This document shows, one piece after another, positions 15,237 to 25,500 of a stretch of 50,410 bases of DNA. Under the pieces are notes generated by a model. The model saw nothing but the letters and a program-made list of their open reading frames with translations, searched no databases and had not been told where the DNA came from. The stretch covers positions 1-50,410 of the forward strand of contig DAIDHN010000027.1 in the NCBI GenBank assembly GCA_027459665.1, read 5' to 3'. This DNA comes from Chthonomonadaceae bacterium (GTDB lineage Bacteria; Armatimonadota; Chthonomonadetes; Chthonomonadales; Chthonomonadaceae). The translations under genes and the position numbers were made by a program. Each line of letters begins with the position of its first letter. The stretch's first letter is position 1.

Positions 15237-16120
15237 GGGCGCACATACCGGTGTATGGCCAGCGCGCTCCCTACTGCGCCGATTAGTGCGCCGACAGCCA
15301 TCAGAAGCAGGGTAAGAGTGGCCGCCGTAAAACTGGCAGGCGCATCGCCGATGAGCGGCGAGTGAAGGCTCTGGAAAAAGCGGCTCACCTGAGAAGCCCC
15401 CGCGATTACCAGCAGCGAAGCCAGCAGGCTGCCCGCCAGGCCGTGAAACAGCCCTTCAAGCACCATGGGGAGCCGTATAAATGCAGGGGTAGCCCCAACC
15501 AGATTCATGATGCGTATTTCACGGCGGCGTGAATACACCGTGAGGCGAATGGTGTTGAACACAATAAAAAGCGTGGCGGCAAACAGTGAAAGGGTAAGAA
15601 AAATGCCTATGGTGCGCACTACATGAGCAAAACCAAGCAGTACCCGCACCTCGTAATTGGCATCGTTGACCTGCATTACATCGGGAAAGAGGGTCTTGCT
15701 GCGCAGCATGCCTGAGATTTGGGCTATCTGCCCGCTCTGTTTCGCCTGCACTTCCAGCCTGTCCATCAGCGGGTTCACGCTGAGTGCATGAGTAAGCGAA
15801 GGCTCGCGCCTGGTCAGCATCGCCCATGCCTGCTCTTTCGTGACCAGCCGCACCTGCTTCACCTGCGGCATCTTCTGAATGGCGGCCTCTGTTTGCAGGG
15901 TGGCCTGCCTTGTTCCGGCAGGGTGCAGAAATACATCTATGGTGTTGAACTTTTGTGGTTCCTGTGCCGCCACCTCGTGTACCCGCCAGGCAGTCCACAC
16001 CGAGGCTCCCAGCACTGTGAGGGCAACAGTGATGGTGGTAAGCGCCGCCAGGGTCATCCAGAAATGGCGCCGCATGTTGAGCCATGCTTCATGCAGAATA
16101 AAGGCAGCGCTGGAAAACAT
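15233..16120 (-). CDS. ftsX: Cell division ABC transporter-like permease FtsX
   Basis: A 295-residue FtsX with the standard plan: short cytoplasmic start, first helix (about 22-46), a periplasmic domain of about 120 residues that binds wall-hydrolase activators, then three helices (about 165-190, 215-245 and 260-285). The RREIRIMNLVGATPAFIRLP loop after helix two is the classic coupling segment to FtsE. It shares one base with the ftsE stop (TAATG) and four with the LytM gene (ATGA). FtsEX does not transport; it transmits ATP hydrolysis to septal peptidoglycan hydrolysis. Confidence 0.95.
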   Translation of the reverse strand: MFSSAAFILHEAWLNMRRHFWMTLAALTTITVALTVLGASVWTAWRVHEVAAQEPQKFNTIDVFLHPAGTRQATLQTEAAIQKMPQVKQVRLVTKEQAWAMLTRREPSLTHALSVNPLMDRLEVQAKQSGQIAQISGMLRSKTLFPDVMQVNDANYEVRVLLGFAHVVRTIGIFLTLSLFAATLFIVFNTIRLTVYSRRREIRIMNLVGATPAFIRLPMVLEGLFHGLAGSLLASLLVIAGASQVSRFFQSLHSPLIGDAPASFTAATLTLLLMAVGALIGAVGSALAIHRYVRP

Positions 16121-16869
16121 TATTCCTCCTCCGCTGCAGAGGTATTGCCATAGCGCCCGCAGGCTTCATCGCGCACCAGTTTTCCGGCCTGAAACTCCAG
16201 CACGCGGCGTTCCTGCCGGTCTACTATCGCTACATCGTGGGTGGCAATGAGCACAGTGGCTCCCTGTGAATTGATAAAATGAAGCAGTTCGAGAATACCC
16301 AGCGAAGTATCGGGGTCGAGGTTTCCGGTAGGTTCATCGGCAAGCAGAAGCGACGGCTGTGCCGCCAGCGCACGCGCAATGGCTACGCGCTGCTGCTCGC
16401 CCCCCGAAATCTGATGCGGAAAAGCGTCGGGGCGGTGCGCCATGCCCACCATTTCCAGGGCCAGCGGCACCCTGCGGTGCGTTTCACGCCGTGATGCACC
16501 GGTAACGCGCAGGGCAAATGCTACATTCTCGTACACAGTGCGGTCGGGCAGCAGGCTGAAATCCTGAAAAATCATGCCCACGTGTCTGCGCAGCAAAGGG
16601 GTTTCGCGCGGTTTCATAGTCCCTACGTCTGTTCCGTTCACCAGTACTTTACCTTCTGTTGCCTTCTCGGCCCTGTAGAGCAGTTTGAGCAGGGTAGATT
16701 TTCCGGCACCGCTTGGGCCAACGATAAACACAAACTCGCCCGGGCTGATGCAGAGGCTCACCTGCTGCAGAGCGTTCTGTTCTGCGTAGCGCACGCTTAC
16801 CTTGCTCAGTTCTACCGCTGAGGCTGAAACGCCGGCTTTCTTACCGCTGTATAAAAGGGTCTGGGTCAT
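16120..16869 (-). CDS. ftsE: Cell division ATP-binding protein FtsE
   Basis: A 249-residue ABC ATPase with Walker [11 protein letters not shown]-loop [20 protein letters not shown] (the last part typical of FtsE), signature [15 protein letters not shown], Walker [14 protein letters not shown] and H-loop IATHD. It carries an N-terminal extension of about 18 residues before the usual start of FtsE, and a C-terminal tail. It starts nine bases after the PBP1A stop and shares one base with ftsX, so the four wall genes form one transcription unit. Confidence 0.95.
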   Translation of the reverse strand: MTQTLLYSGKKAGVSASAVELSKVSVRYAEQNALQQVSLCISPGEFVFIVGPSGAGKSTLLKLLYRAEKATEGKVLVNGTDVGTMKPRETPLLRRHVGMIFQDFSLLPDRTVYENVAFALRVTGASRRETHRRVPLALEMVGMAHRPDAFPHQISGGEQQRVAIARALAAQPSLLLADEPTGNLDPDTSLGILELLHFINSQGATVLIATHDVAIVDRQERRVLEFQAGKLVRDEACGRYGNTSAAEEE

Positions 16870-16878
16870 GTCTCTCTC

Positions 16879-19329
16879 TCATCCCGCCCCCGGCGGGGGA
16901 TGGTGTATATTGCATTTTTTAAGGCGTTTCGCCTCCGATTCAGGCATTTTTACCTGTATAGTAACCGGGCACCAGATAGTGGCTTTGAGGTGGCTTTCGG
17001 CGCAGATGGTTACGGTCACCATTTTATCCGGTTTTTTGCGCGGCACCGGCGGAGCAGTGTGCAGGTTTGCCATGGATGGATGCGGCAGCGCAGGCGGTTT
17101 GGCAGCAGTGCTGCCCTGGTCGGTTGTGCCTGCATTTGGGCTGCCCTGTGCCGTGGAACCATTCAGCGGCGGCGCGCTGTTGAGTGCAGAAGGCGGAGTA
17201 ATGACAGGCGGCTGCTGCAGGGCAGGCGGCGTCTGGCTACCGGTTTGTGCAGCAGGCGATGCCGAGTTGGCTTGAGCGGCAGAATTTGGCGTGTTTCCGC
17301 CTGCAGGTTTAGAGGCGGCAGCGGTTGTCGGGTTGATGTTCTGGCTGTCTGGCTGCGGCTGGCTGGGCGGTGAAGAGGCAGCGCTTTTGGCTGCCAGTAT
17401 GCGCTGTTCTTCGGGCACTGCCTGCATCATGTAATCGTGCCAGATAGGTGCGCATACTACTGCTCCCTGCCCGTTGCGCATGGGCAGATAGCGGCCGTGG
17501 TGCACATCGCCTCCCCATACCACAGTTGTGAGTTCGGGGGTATAGCCTGCAAACCATGCATCGCGAAAATCTGAGGTAGTGCCTGTTTTGCCATGCACAT
17601 TGTGCAGAATATCGCTGCCAGTTCCACGGGCAGCTACACCAGTGCCGTAATGCACAACGGCGCTGAAAGCATCGTTGAGCTGATCAATAGTGCTTTGCTT
17701 CAGCACCCCGGGGGTGGCGTGCGGCAAATCCTGCTCTATTACATTTCCCTGCGAATCTGTTACGCTGATCAGTGCAACAGGCCGGTGCTTTACCCCATTT
17801 GCAGCTACGCAGGAGTAGGCAACGCAAAGATCGATAGGGCGCAGGGCCGAGGCGCCAATGGCCGAAGGCAGGTAGGGCGCAATGGGCGTGCGTATACCCA
17901 AATGGTGCGCATAGGCTATCACGCGGTGTATGCCCACCAGTGCCGCGACCTGCACTGCAATGGTATTGATAGACTGGGCAATGGCGTCGCGGCAAGTCAT
18001 GTTACGATACGAGTACCCCTCAAAATCGTGTACGGTTTTGCCATGGCTGTTCGGGTACACAACAGGCACATCGCGAAACCTGGAATCCACGCTGGCCGCA
18101 CCGAGGTCGAATGCAGTTGCGTAATCAAACAGCTTGAAAGTAGAGCCAGGCTGCCGCAGCCCTTCTACCGATATGTTGAACTGCGAGGTGCGAAAACTTC
18201 TGCCTCCCACCATAGCACGAATGTATCCGTTGCTGTTGTCGAGGCTGATCAGGCATGCCTGATTGGCCCCTGTGTAGGCGACATTTGCGAGGCCGTTTTT
18301 CAGCGACTGTTCTGCTGCATGCTGCATTTTCCAGTTGAGGGTGGTAACTATTTTCAGGCCTGAGTTTACGAAATCAGAGCCATATCGGTGATACAGGTCA
18401 TCTAGCACGTACCATACAAAGTAGGGCGCCCGAAAGTTGTACTGCTGTGTTTTGGGCTTTATAAAATGCAGCGTTTCCGCTTCGGCGCTGTCGTGCTGCT
18501 GCTGATTGATGTACCCGTACTTCAGCATGGCATCAAGCACCTGCCCCTGCCTTTCAATGGCATAGCGCATATGCACAAACGGAGAATAGCTGGAGGGACG
18601 CTGGGGCAGCCCTGCCAGCAGCGCGGCCTGCGCCAGGTCAAGCTGGGCGGCATGAATGCCGTAATAGGTTTCTGCAGCGGCTTCCACTCCATATGCGCCT
18701 GCGCCGTAGTAAACATTGTTGAGATAGAGCGACAGAATTTCATGCTTGGAGTAAAACTGTTCGATGCGCATGGCAATCAGGGCCTCGCGCACCTTGCGCG
18801 AATACTTTTTCTGCCTGCTTATCCCAAATACGCCCACATTGCGCACCAGCTGCTGAGTAAGCGTGCTTGCGCCCTGGCGCGCACTGATTCTGCCCCCTGT
18901 AAAGTCAGCCAGCGCTGCACGCAGTATGCCCTTGGGGTCAACGCCAAAGTGGTGATAAAAGCGATGGTCTTCTATGGCAATAGTGGCGTTTTGCATATCC
19001 AAATCGATGTCTGCCAGAGTAACCGGTATGCGGTTTTGCGCATTCAGCCGCCCCAGCAGCACGCCGTCTGAAGACCAGATTGTGGTGGCGTTGGGCGGGC
19101 GCACATCATTCACCAGCACGCTTACATTGGGAAGGTGTTTGGAGAATTTGTAAAACACTACCAGCCCTACCAGCAAGAGCGCTGCCAAAACCGCCTCGGT
19201 TGCCAGCAGCATCAGTGCGAGGATGGTTTTGAAGCCCAGGCGGCCGGAACGGCGCGCTCCGCTTCGGCGTGATGCGGAACGGCGCGGCCGGGCGGGCTTG
19301 GCAGGAGACTGGGGTGGTTTTTTGGTCAT
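16879..19329 (-). CDS. Bifunctional penicillin-binding protein 1A (class A PBP)
   Basis: An 816-residue class A PBP. A basic cytoplasmic start and one membrane helix (33-60) are followed by the GT51 glycosyltransferase domain with catalytic Glu120 in ATIAIEDHRFYHH and the RQGASTLTQQLVRN motif, then the transpeptidase domain with S396-T-F-K399, S453-I-N455 and K581-T-G. Both activities look intact: glycan polymerisation and peptide cross-linking in the periplasm. After residue 670 comes a long Pro/Ala/Gln/Ser-rich disordered linker and a small C-terminal motif with paired cysteines (TICAES...WCP) often seen at the end of such PBPs. The start has no clear ribosome site. First gene of the PBP-ftsE-ftsX-LytM unit. 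Confidence 0.93.
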   Translation of the reverse strand: MTKKPPQSPAKPARPRRSASRRSGARRSGRLGFKTILALMLLATEAVLAALLLVGLVVFYKFSKHLPNVSVLVNDVRPPNATTIWSSDGVLLGRLNAQNRIPVTLADIDLDMQNATIAIEDHRFYHHFGVDPKGILRAALADFTGGRISARQGASTLTQQLVRNVGVFGISRQKKYSRKVREALIAMRIEQFYSKHEILSLYLNNVYYGAGAYGVEAAAETYYGIHAAQLDLAQAALLAGLPQRPSSYSPFVHMRYAIERQGQVLDAMLKYGYINQQQHDSAEAETLHFIKPKTQQYNFRAPYFVWYVLDDLYHRYGSDFVNSGLKIVTTLNWKMQHAAEQSLKNGLANVAYTGANQACLISLDNSNGYIRAMVGGRSFRTSQFNISVEGLRQPGSTFKLFDYATAFDLGAASVDSRFRDVPVVYPNSHGKTVHDFEGYSYRNMTCRDAIAQSINTIAVQVAALVGIHRVIAYAHHLGIRTPIAPYLPSAIGASALRPIDLCVAYSCVAANGVKHRPVALISVTDSQGNVIEQDLPHATPGVLKQSTIDQLNDAFSAVVHYGTGVAARGTGSDILHNVHGKTGTTSDFRDAWFAGYTPELTTVVWGGDVHHGRYLPMRNGQGAVVCAPIWHDYMMQAVPEEQRILAAKSAASSPPSQPQPDSQNINPTTAAASKPAGGNTPNSAAQANSASPAAQTGSQTPPALQQPPVITPPSALNSAPPLNGSTAQGSPNAGTTDQGSTAAKPPALPHPSMANLHTAPPVPRKKPDKMVTVTICAESHLKATIWCPVTIQVKMPESEAKRLKKCNIHHPPPGAG

Positions 19330-19439
19330 ACGTTATAGCAGCATATACGTAAATGAATGGATAAAGTCTACCCGAAAGACAGATTTTTGGGCAGTCTGGC
19401 CTAAAAAAACGCCATAACTGCCCGGCGCGCGCCCCGAAT
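19330..19439. other. Intergenic gap upstream of PBP1A operon
   Basis: 110 bases separate priA from the PBP1A gene. On the minus strand there is a GC-rich palindromic stretch (ggcgcgcgcc) shortly after the priA stop and then a run of seven T, which may terminate the glnE-plsY-priA unit. A tatatg lies 12 bases upstream of the PBP1A ATG; with the missing ribosome site this may mean a very short leader. Confidence 0.35.
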
Positions 19440-21944
19440 TTACATCATAACTACCGGATCTATGTCTATTATCACCGCAGCCCGCTCTGCAGCAGGAAGA
19501 GTGCCCAGCGCTGCATGAAGCAGGCTGGGCAAATCAACGGCATGCGGCGCACGCAGGGCTAAATGAAACCTGAACTGGTTTTTCAAGCGGGCCAAAGGTG
19601 CAGGCGACGGGCCGATGACATCTACTCCGGGCGGAAGAAGAGGCTGCAGTACGCCTGCAAACCTCTCTGCCCGCCTGCGGGCAGCTGCTTCTTCTGCATC
19701 ATTAAAAATAAGGTTTGCAAAACGGCTGAAGGGCGGGTAGCGCAGTTCCCTTCTAAATTCCAGTTCACGTGCAAAAAAGGTATGGTAGTCGTGGCGCAGC
19801 GCCGCCTGCACAGCATAGTGTTCGGGGGTGAAGGTTTGTACAATCACCTCGCCTGCCAGTTCCCCCCTGCCTGCCCGCCCTGCAACCTGGGTAAGCAATT
19901 GAAAGGTGCGCTCGGAAGCGCGAAAATCGGGCATATTGAGAGTAGTGTCTGCGCTTACCACCCCTACCAGCGTTACCCCCGGAAAATCCAGCCCCTTGGC
20001 CACCATTTGGGTGCCAATAAGAATATCTGCCTTTCGGCTGCGAAAAGTGCGCACCATGCTCAGGTGGGCGTCCTTGTGTGCGGTTGTGTCGCGGTCCATC
20101 CGCACCACCCTTGCTTCCGGGTAGAGCATCGCGATTTCTTCCTCTACCTTTTCCGTACCAATGCCAAAAGCGCGCACCCTGCTTCCCCCGCATTTCGGAC
20201 AGAGGGTGGGAGCAGGCTCAAAATGGTCGCAGTGATGGCAGCGAAGCGCTCTGCTGTGCAGGTGATAGGTAAGTGAAACATCGCAGGCAGGGCAGTGCGG
20301 GGTATGGCCGCAGTCTCTGCATAGCACGAAACTGGCATATCCCCTTCGGTTGAGAAATAGAATGGTTTGTTCGCCTCGCTGCAGTCGGTAGGCAATGGCT
20401 TCGGTAAGCCGCTGTGAAAAAAGCGCTCTTCTCTGTTTGAACTCCTCCCGCATATCCACCAGGCAAACATCAGGCAGCGGCCGGCGGCTCACCCTGTGCA
20501 GCATTTCAATGCGCTGTGCGGTTTGCGGTGCAATGCCTTCCGGGTGCGGTATCAGGGTAGAGGCATAGCTTTCAAGCGAGGGGGTTGCGCTGCCCAGCAG
20601 CAGCACTGCCCCGGTAAGGCGTGCGCGTTCGCGTGCGGTATCGCGTGCACTGTACCTGGGGGTTTTGTCTTGTTTATAAGAGGTTTCGTGTTCCTCATCC
20701 AGAATGATGAGGCCCACGTTCTCCACCGGTGCAAACAGTGCAGACCGCGCTCCCACCACAATGCGCGCCTCGCCGGTTTGCAGCCTCTGCCATTCATCAA
20801 AACGTTCCCCTTCAGAGAGTCGTGAATGCATCAGTGCAACCTGGTCTCCAAAGCGTGCCACAAACGCATCGGCCACCTGTGCAGTGAGAGCAATTTCAGG
20901 CAGCAGAACAATTGCTCCCCGCTTCTGAAGCAGTGTTTGCTCTATTGCGTGCAGGTACACCTCTGTTTTCCCGCTGGCGGTTACCCCGTGCAGCAGCATG
21001 GTTTGCGCAGCGCCTTCCTCAAGCGCCTGGCAAATCTGCTTCAATGCAGCCTTCTGTTCTTCGGTGAGCGGGGGCGGTGCGGTGCTTTTCTCTGCCAGCA
21101 GCGGGGTGCGCCGCACGCGTATTTTGCATTCATCCAGCGCCCCTTTGCGCACCAGTGCGCGCACCACAGCAGCAGAAACATCGGCCCTCTGCTGCAATAT
21201 GCTCACAGGCATAGGGCCGCTTTGCACTGCTTCCCATGTTTGCAGAGCCTGCAGCGCTCTCTGCTGCTGCGGGCTGATGCGGCTGCCAGGGGCAAGCGAG
21301 CCTACAGCGCTGCCTGTGCGCACCGCTCTCACCATTTGAGCACGTGCGCCGTCGTGCTGCAGCGAGCGGGTTTCAGCAATCAACCCGCGTCTTAGCAGTG
21401 CGTTGTAGGCAGTGCGAAAAGAAGGCAGCGCGGCGGCGCTGCGCAGTTCTTCCAGATCGGCTTCTCCGCCCTCTGCCCGCAGCACCTCAACAATATGCGC
21501 CTGATGCAGCGAACCGGCCAGATCGCTTCCTTTCAACTCTGGGTTAGCCAGGCATACGCGCACGCTCACCCTGGCATGAGAAGCGGCGGGGGCCACGCAT
21601 CTTACTGCCGACACCAGGCTGCAAAGCGTGGTTTGCTGCAGAATGCGTATCATCTGCAGCTGCTCTGCGCTGAGTACAGGCGCTTCTTCTACAATGGCAA
21701 TGAGCGGCTTGAGCCGTGTGCAGAGCGGATGAGCAGCAGGCAGCATTTTTCTGGAAAGCACATATCCGGTGGCATCACGCCCTGCAAAATTGATTTGAAC
21801 GCACTGGCCAGGCTGCAGGGTGCTGCCGAGGAAATCGGGTATGCGGTACGAGTAGGCATCTTCCATTCCCGGCACATCCAGGTCTGGCGCCACCTCGGCA
21901 ATCGGCACTTCGTTGTACTCTTCCCACAGGCTATCCTGCTCCAT
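19440..21944 (-). CDS. priA: Primosomal replication restart helicase PriA
   Basis: An 834-residue PriA. An N-terminal DNA 3'-end binding domain and a winged-helix region precede the superfamily 2 helicase: Walker A GVTASGKTEVY (about 319-329), GARSALFAPVENVGLIILDEEH with the DEEH box, and the ATPSLESY motif. Eight zinc-binding cysteines in two ribbons follow (CRDCGHTPHCPAC and CHHC...CPKC), inserted between helicase lobes as in E. coli PriA, then QMVAKGLDFPGVTLV and QVAGRAGRGE. It restarts stalled replication forks. Its start overlaps the end of plsY by 14 bases. Confidence 0.96.
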   Translation of the reverse strand: MEQDSLWEEYNEVPIAEVAPDLDVPGMEDAYSYRIPDFLGSTLQPGQCVQINFAGRDATGYVLSRKMLPAAHPLCTRLKPLIAIVEEAPVLSAEQLQMIRILQQTTLCSLVSAVRCVAPAASHARVSVRVCLANPELKGSDLAGSLHQAHIVEVLRAEGGEADLEELRSAAALPSFRTAYNALLRRGLIAETRSLQHDGARAQMVRAVRTGSAVGSLAPGSRISPQQQRALQALQTWEAVQSGPMPVSILQQRADVSAAVVRALVRKGALDECKIRVRRTPLLAEKSTAPPPLTEEQKAALKQICQALEEGAAQTMLLHGVTASGKTEVYLHAIEQTLLQKRGAIVLLPEIALTAQVADAFVARFGDQVALMHSRLSEGERFDEWQRLQTGEARIVVGARSALFAPVENVGLIILDEEHETSYKQDKTPRYSARDTARERARLTGAVLLLGSATPSLESYASTLIPHPEGIAPQTAQRIEMLHRVSRRPLPDVCLVDMREEFKQRRALFSQRLTEAIAYRLQRGEQTILFLNRRGYASFVLCRDCGHTPHCPACDVSLTYHLHSRALRCHHCDHFEPAPTLCPKCGGSRVRAFGIGTEKVEEEIAMLYPEARVVRMDRDTTAHKDAHLSMVRTFRSRKADILIGTQMVAKGLDFPGVTLVGVVSADTTLNMPDFRASERTFQLLTQVAGRAGRGELAGEVIVQTFTPEHYAVQAALRHDYHTFFARELEFRRELRYPPFSRFANLIFNDAEEAAARRRAERFAGVLQPLLPPGVDVIGPSPAPLARLKNQFRFHLALRAPHAVDLPSLLHAALGTLPAAERAAVIIDIDPVVMM

Positions 21945-22560
21945 CGGTTTTGCTTTCCTTACGCTGCCAGGGCATGCGCACCCTGGGTTCGGTACCGGCC
22001 AGCAGCCGCTTTATGTTGGCGCGGTGCCTGTAAATAGCCATAGCGGCAGCTGCAAGAGTAAACACAAAGCGGTATTTGTCGCCGGGGTAAAGCCAGAGTG
22101 TAAGCGGCGGCGCAGCAAGTGCTGCACAGATACCTCCCAGCGAAATAAACTGAAACAGCAGCAGTTCTGCACCAAACACCCCTACCAAACAGAACAGCAG
22201 ACGGGGAGCCACCCCTGCAAGCACACCCACACTGGTAGCAATGCCTTTGCCGCCCTGAAAACGCAGCCACACCGAATAGTTGTGGCCTACTATCGCCAGC
22301 AGGCCGGCAAGAATGGCTGGCCTGGCGTCGTGGGGAAACATCAGGGTGCCAAGCACTGTGGGCAGTACTCCCTTGAACACATCCAGCACAAAGGCAGGCA
22401 CCCCCGCCCGCGGCCCGCAGGTGCGCCATACGTTGGTGGCGCCAATATTGCCGCTGCCCACGGTACGAATATCCACTCCTTTCACCGCACGTGCAATCCA
22501 GAGTCCAAATGGCAGGGAACCCAGCAAATAGCTGCCCGCCAGCAAGAACCAAAGTGTCAT
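21931..22560 (-). CDS. plsY: Acyl-phosphate:glycerol-3-phosphate acyltransferase PlsY
   Basis: A 209-residue membrane enzyme; the ATG at 22560 fits the family N-terminus (FLLAGSYLLGSLPFGLWIA), while a longer frame from 22626 runs into glnE and is not used. Family motifs are all there: GSGNIGATNVWR (with the G-S-G-N-x-G-A-x-N loop), the second loop GHNYSVWLRFQGGKGIATS, and five predicted membrane segments. It transfers an acyl group from acyl phosphate to glycerol 3-phosphate, the first step in phospholipid synthesis. It lies 17 bases after the glnE stop. The C-terminal 20 residues are basic. Confidence 0.95.
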   Translation of the reverse strand: MTLWFLLAGSYLLGSLPFGLWIARAVKGVDIRTVGSGNIGATNVWRTCGPRAGVPAFVLDVFKGVLPTVLGTLMFPHDARPAILAGLLAIVGHNYSVWLRFQGGKGIATSVGVLAGVAPRLLFCLVGVFGAELLLFQFISLGGICAALAAPPLTLWLYPGDKYRFVFTLAAAAMAIYRHRANIKRLLAGTEPRVRMPWQRKESKTDGAG

Positions 22561-22577
22561 TGAAATTTTCTCTACTC

Positions 22578-25500
22578 TCAGTCGGTGTGATTGGCATAAA
22601 AAAGTGATTGGGCAAAACCAAAACATCTCAGAAACAGTGTGCGCACTTCCCTCATGCGCCCTTCCATTTCCTGCGTCATTCTGTAAGCCGCCTGCTGGTC
22701 GTGGTCTGCAAATCCCAGCTGCCTGGCAATGGCGCGCAGTGCGCGGGGTGTTTCGGGAAGCACATCTGCACTGGAGCCAGAGTAGAGCCTTATTCTATTG
22801 CGCAGCATGCTAAGCGTACACCATGATTCTATCAAAAAGCGTGATTCTGTGCCGCCTGTTTTTCCTGCTTTTTCCAGTTCCTGCAGTGCCTGCAGGGTAG
22901 AGCTGGTGCAGAGAGCCGGGTGCTGGGGTGCATAGCGCATCTGGCTGTACTGTACCATCCACTCAATATCTGTCAGCCCGCCGTGCCCCAGTTTCAGGTT
23001 GCGCAATTTTTCCTGCGGCTTCAGCCTCTCTTTTTCCATACGTACTTTCATCTGTGCAATTTGCATTTCCTGCTCCTGCGTGATTCCCTGCCCGCAGGAG
23101 ACTGCCCTCAAAATCTGCACAGTTCTTGCAGCAGTGCGCTCACAGCCCGCTACAAAGCCCGCTTTCAGGGCAGCCTGTCTTTCCCACATTTCCGCCCCCT
23201 GCCGAAAATATGCTGCAATGGCTCGCGGGGTTTGCGCCAGCGCACCATCTCCTCCCCAGGGTCTCAGCCGCAGGTCAAGCATAGCAGTGCCGCCCAGTTC
23301 CTGAAACCTTCTGGCAAGCTGCAGCAGATATTCTGCAGCTCTCTGCAGTTCTCCGTTTTCCGGCAGCCTGTGCGGGTAGTAGGCAAGCAGGGCATCCCAG
23401 TCGCTGCCGTACCCAATTTCTCCTCCCCCCAGCTTTCCCATGCCTATCAGAGCCAGCGCCTGGGCATGCGGGTGCTGCAGCGCTGTGCCCTGCAGCAGAC
23501 GCTGCAGTATCTGCGCTGCTGTTTCGGTAAGTTTTTGCTGCACCTGCTGTACAGTCGGCTCATCCCATATATCCCATGCGGCGGTGTGCAGCAGTCTGCG
23601 CTGCTGCCATCTGGCCAGTGCGTTCAGCCAGTCTCCCCCCGCAGCGTCTGGCACAGGGGCAGGTGTTTCCTCATCTTCTTCGGGGTTGATGAGACCTTCC
23701 AGCCATTCCGGGTGGCGCACCAGCAGCTGCACAAGCGGCGGCGCGGCGCCTGCCAGCATAAGCAGCCGTTCGAGCATATCCGGGCTGTCGTGACAGGCGG
23801 CGTAGAAACTGGCGGGGTTTGGGCCGCCCTGCGCCAGCGCTTCAAAACCGGCCAAAGCGCAGTCGGGGTCGGGCGACATCGATGCTGTTTCAATCAGCCT
23901 GGGGGCAAGGGCAGAAAACCTGCGCGCACTCTCTGGCGGTGCTGCCCCAAACTGATTGCCGTATACAGGCAGCAACAGGCTTTGCAGCGCCCTGTCTGGC
24001 TCCAGAAACCCGGCCTGCGCCAGGCGATCTTTCAGTTCCCTGCCAGCCTGAGGAGTATCGCCTGTCTCCAGCAATGTACGCACTCTCTGCCAGGCGCTTT
24101 CTGCCAGTTCAGCCGTATGCTCTGGCGCTCCCTGGTAAAACAGCCGCTGCAGAGCATGCTGCACGCGTGCGCGGCGCATCTGCAGCTGCCGGGTAAATTC
24201 TCCGCTGCTGCCGAACCCCATGCGCCGTGCAAGGTAATTCCACTCCAGTTCGTTCTCCGGCGGTGGCAGGGTTTGCGTTTGATGCCCATGCAGCAGCTGC
24301 AGCCGGTGTTCCAGGTTGCGCAGAAAAATCAGATCGTCTGCCAGCTCAAGCGCATCCTGTTCTGCAAGCAGGTGTGTTTGTCGAAGTCTTTGCAAGGCAG
24401 CAAGCGTATTGGTTACCCGCAGGCGGCGCATGGCTCCGCCGTGCAGCAGCTGCAAACGCTGCACTACAAACTCTATGTCTCGAATAGACCCTTCGCCTGT
24501 TTTTATATTAAGAAAGCTCTGTCCCTGTATAGCGCATTTCTGCTCTATACGCCTTTTGTTTTCGGTAATCTCCTCCATCAGTGCTGCAGAAGGCGGGCTG
24601 GTATACACAAAGGGCGCTATGAGGGTGAGAAATGCTTCCCCCAGTGCAGCATCACCGGCTACCGGCCTCGCCTTGATAAGCGCCTGCCGCTCCCAGCCCT
24701 CGGCCCAGCTTTCGTAATAGGCGGCGTAGCTTTCGAGCGAGCGCACCAGCGGCCCAAAGCGTCCTTCCGGCCTCAGGCGCAGGTCTACTCGAAACACAGA
24801 GCCGCCCGGTCCGCTTTCTGCAAGTGTGCGCGTAAGGGTTTCGGCCAGCCTGTTCAGATATCGCCCCATCTCCCACTCGCGCCCGTCTTCCATTACAACA
24901 TGGTCTGGCAGGTTATCGGCATGCAGAAACATCAGGTCTATGTCGCTGCTGTAATTAAGCTCCTGTCCGCCCAGCTTTCCCATGCCAATCACAGTGAAAG
25001 GCGGGTGCATTTGTGCTGGCAGGGCAGCATGTGCAATGTCGAGCGCGGCCTGCACGCAGGCATCTGCCAGATTGCTGAACTCGCGGGCTGTAGAAGGCAT
25101 GTCGGCCAGGCCGAGCAGGTCGCGCACTCCTGTGCGCAGCATGGCAGCTGCTTTCCAGCGCCTCAGGGCCTCTGTTTTGAGTTCGGGTCTGCGGCATGCT
25201 GCCAGCAGCGTGCGAATTTCCCGCAGATACGCCGCCGCCGGTCTGGTTCCTCCCCGCGGGCCGGGGTAGGCAATGATTTCGAACTGTTCGGGCTGATTGC
25301 CCAGCAGTGCGGCAAACAGCTGGCTGCTGCCTGTAACAAGGCAAAACCGCTGCAGCAGGGCCGGGTTTTGCAGCAGCAGCTGCAGATAAAGGGTAGGGCT
25401 GCCAAGCGCGCCAAACCAGCGTGCAAACGCTGCCATTGCACGGTCGGGATCGGGGGCAGAGCGCAGAGCCTGCATCAGCAGGGGCAGCAGAGGCTGCAGC

